The notes under the pieces: generated by a model
Told to the model about the DNA's origin: nothing
What the model saw: only the letters and a program-made list of their open reading frames with translations
Databases searched by the model: none
Position numbers and translations under genes: made by a program
Source: Paralichthys olivaceus
Lineage: Eukaryota > Chordata > Actinopteri > Pleuronectiformes > Paralichthyidae
Length of the DNA stretch: 64,000 bases
Assembly (NCBI RefSeq): GCF_024713975.1
Contig: NC_091107.1
Location: 20,699,501-20,763,500 of the forward strand
Direction: 5' to 3'
Shown here: piece by piece, positions 63,341 through 64,000 of the stretch
Numbering within the stretch: position 1 is the first letter of the stretch
Layout: every line of letters starts with the position of its first letter

Positions 63341-64000
63341 TGATTTGCACTTAAATAAGTAACCAAGCAAAGAAACATGTCAACAAGGTGGGACACCTCT
63401 TGAGTTCTGTGCTCTTTGTGGCTCCCTCCTGCCACCCAGTGTACACTTTGGGGTCGGACAGGATATAGAGTCTAGCACAGACATGACCTCACTGGACAGT
63501 GACCGATGAATGAATCGGTTAACTCCTTAAACATATTCATCATCATGTGATGTGAGTCTCATTCAGTCATCAAGCTTCTGTAAACTCCCCCGCCCTCAGT
63601 TCACCCTTTGAATATCACGCCCTATTTCTCTATGCTTCTTAACCTGCACTTTTATACATGTGTGCTGAGAACAATGTTGGACTTTATGTGACACACTTAT
63701 AATTCCACAAAAATATATATATATACTCAAATTGACTCACATTCACATGATTCACATTCACCCATTCATTCGCTTTTTCTATCACACACCATTAATGCAA
63801 AAGCAATTTCAGGTTTGATATCTTACACAAGGACACTTTAGAATGCAGACTAATATATTAAGATTTCATGGGACCTCCACAGATGAGTATCACTTTAAAT
63901 ATTTATCATTCACTGTATGAGTTTAGAGCAATGTCCCAGATTGCATAAGATGTAGAATACAGCAGGAAAAAGAACACACCCATGGGGAAATAAAGTTTAA
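62901..64000. other. Upstream flank of exoc3l2, no gene seen
   Basis: Noncoding up to the window edge. Contains a GT microsatellite (63287-63337) and a short TA run (63714-63724). The last 30 bases (CCATGGGGAAATAAAGTTTA) may begin another LINE tail but are cut by the window end. Confidence 0.55.
63287..63337. repeat. (GT)n microsatellite
   Basis: About 50 bp of uninterrupted TG dinucleotides upstream of exoc3l2. Confidence 0.95.

Overview
The window looks like a teleost fish chromosome, probably percomorph-like (species not identifiable from sequence). It holds intron-rich vertebrate genes, AT-rich spacers, long CA/GT and tetranucleotide microsatellites, and many decayed fish-type transposons (L2-like LINE tails, Tc1-like remnants, MITEs, tRNA-derived SINEs). 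The gene set CKM - MARK4 - EXOC3L2 is also a neighbourhood on human chromosome 19q13, so this is an old conserved synteny block.

Layout: (1) 1-4.1 kb is AT-rich spacer containing a head-to-tail ~1.1 kb duplication; each copy begins with a 31-bp minisatellite carrying CAGCTG E-boxes. (2) 4.17-7.53 kb is muscle creatine kinase (ckm, + strand): TATA promoter, one noncoding exon, seven coding exons, 381 aa, and a 3' UTR whose only poly(A) signals before 7.53 kb lie in a SINE tail. (3) 11.25-36.22 kb is mark4 (- strand), reconstructed as 17 coding exons and 761 aa (kinase, UBA, spacer, KA1), with a 3' UTR facing ckm, one GC-AG intron, a 45-nt in-frame penultimate coding exon and a CpG-rich promoter at 36.2-36.9 kb. 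(4) 37-52 kb is a gene-poor spacer of repeat remnants. (5) 52.6-60.5 kb is exoc3l2 (- strand), 12 coding exons and 930 aa, with a probable 5' UTR exon near 62.6 kb. (6) 62.8-64 kb is its upstream flank.

All exon boundaries were derived by hand from GT/GC-AG sites, reading-frame phase and protein family similarity. Exon lengths sum to whole codon numbers with no internal stop in all three genes. The genes do not form one pathway: ckm serves muscle energy buffering, mark4 controls microtubules and polarity, and exoc3l2 is a Sec6-like exocyst-family protein. I found no RNA gene, CRISPR array or complete autonomous transposon. The most interesting signals are the E-box minisatellite upstream of ckm, a candidate MEF2/E-box module in ckm intron 1, the SINE-derived poly(A) site, the GC-AG kinase intron, and an apparent flip of exoc3l2 relative to mark4 compared with human.
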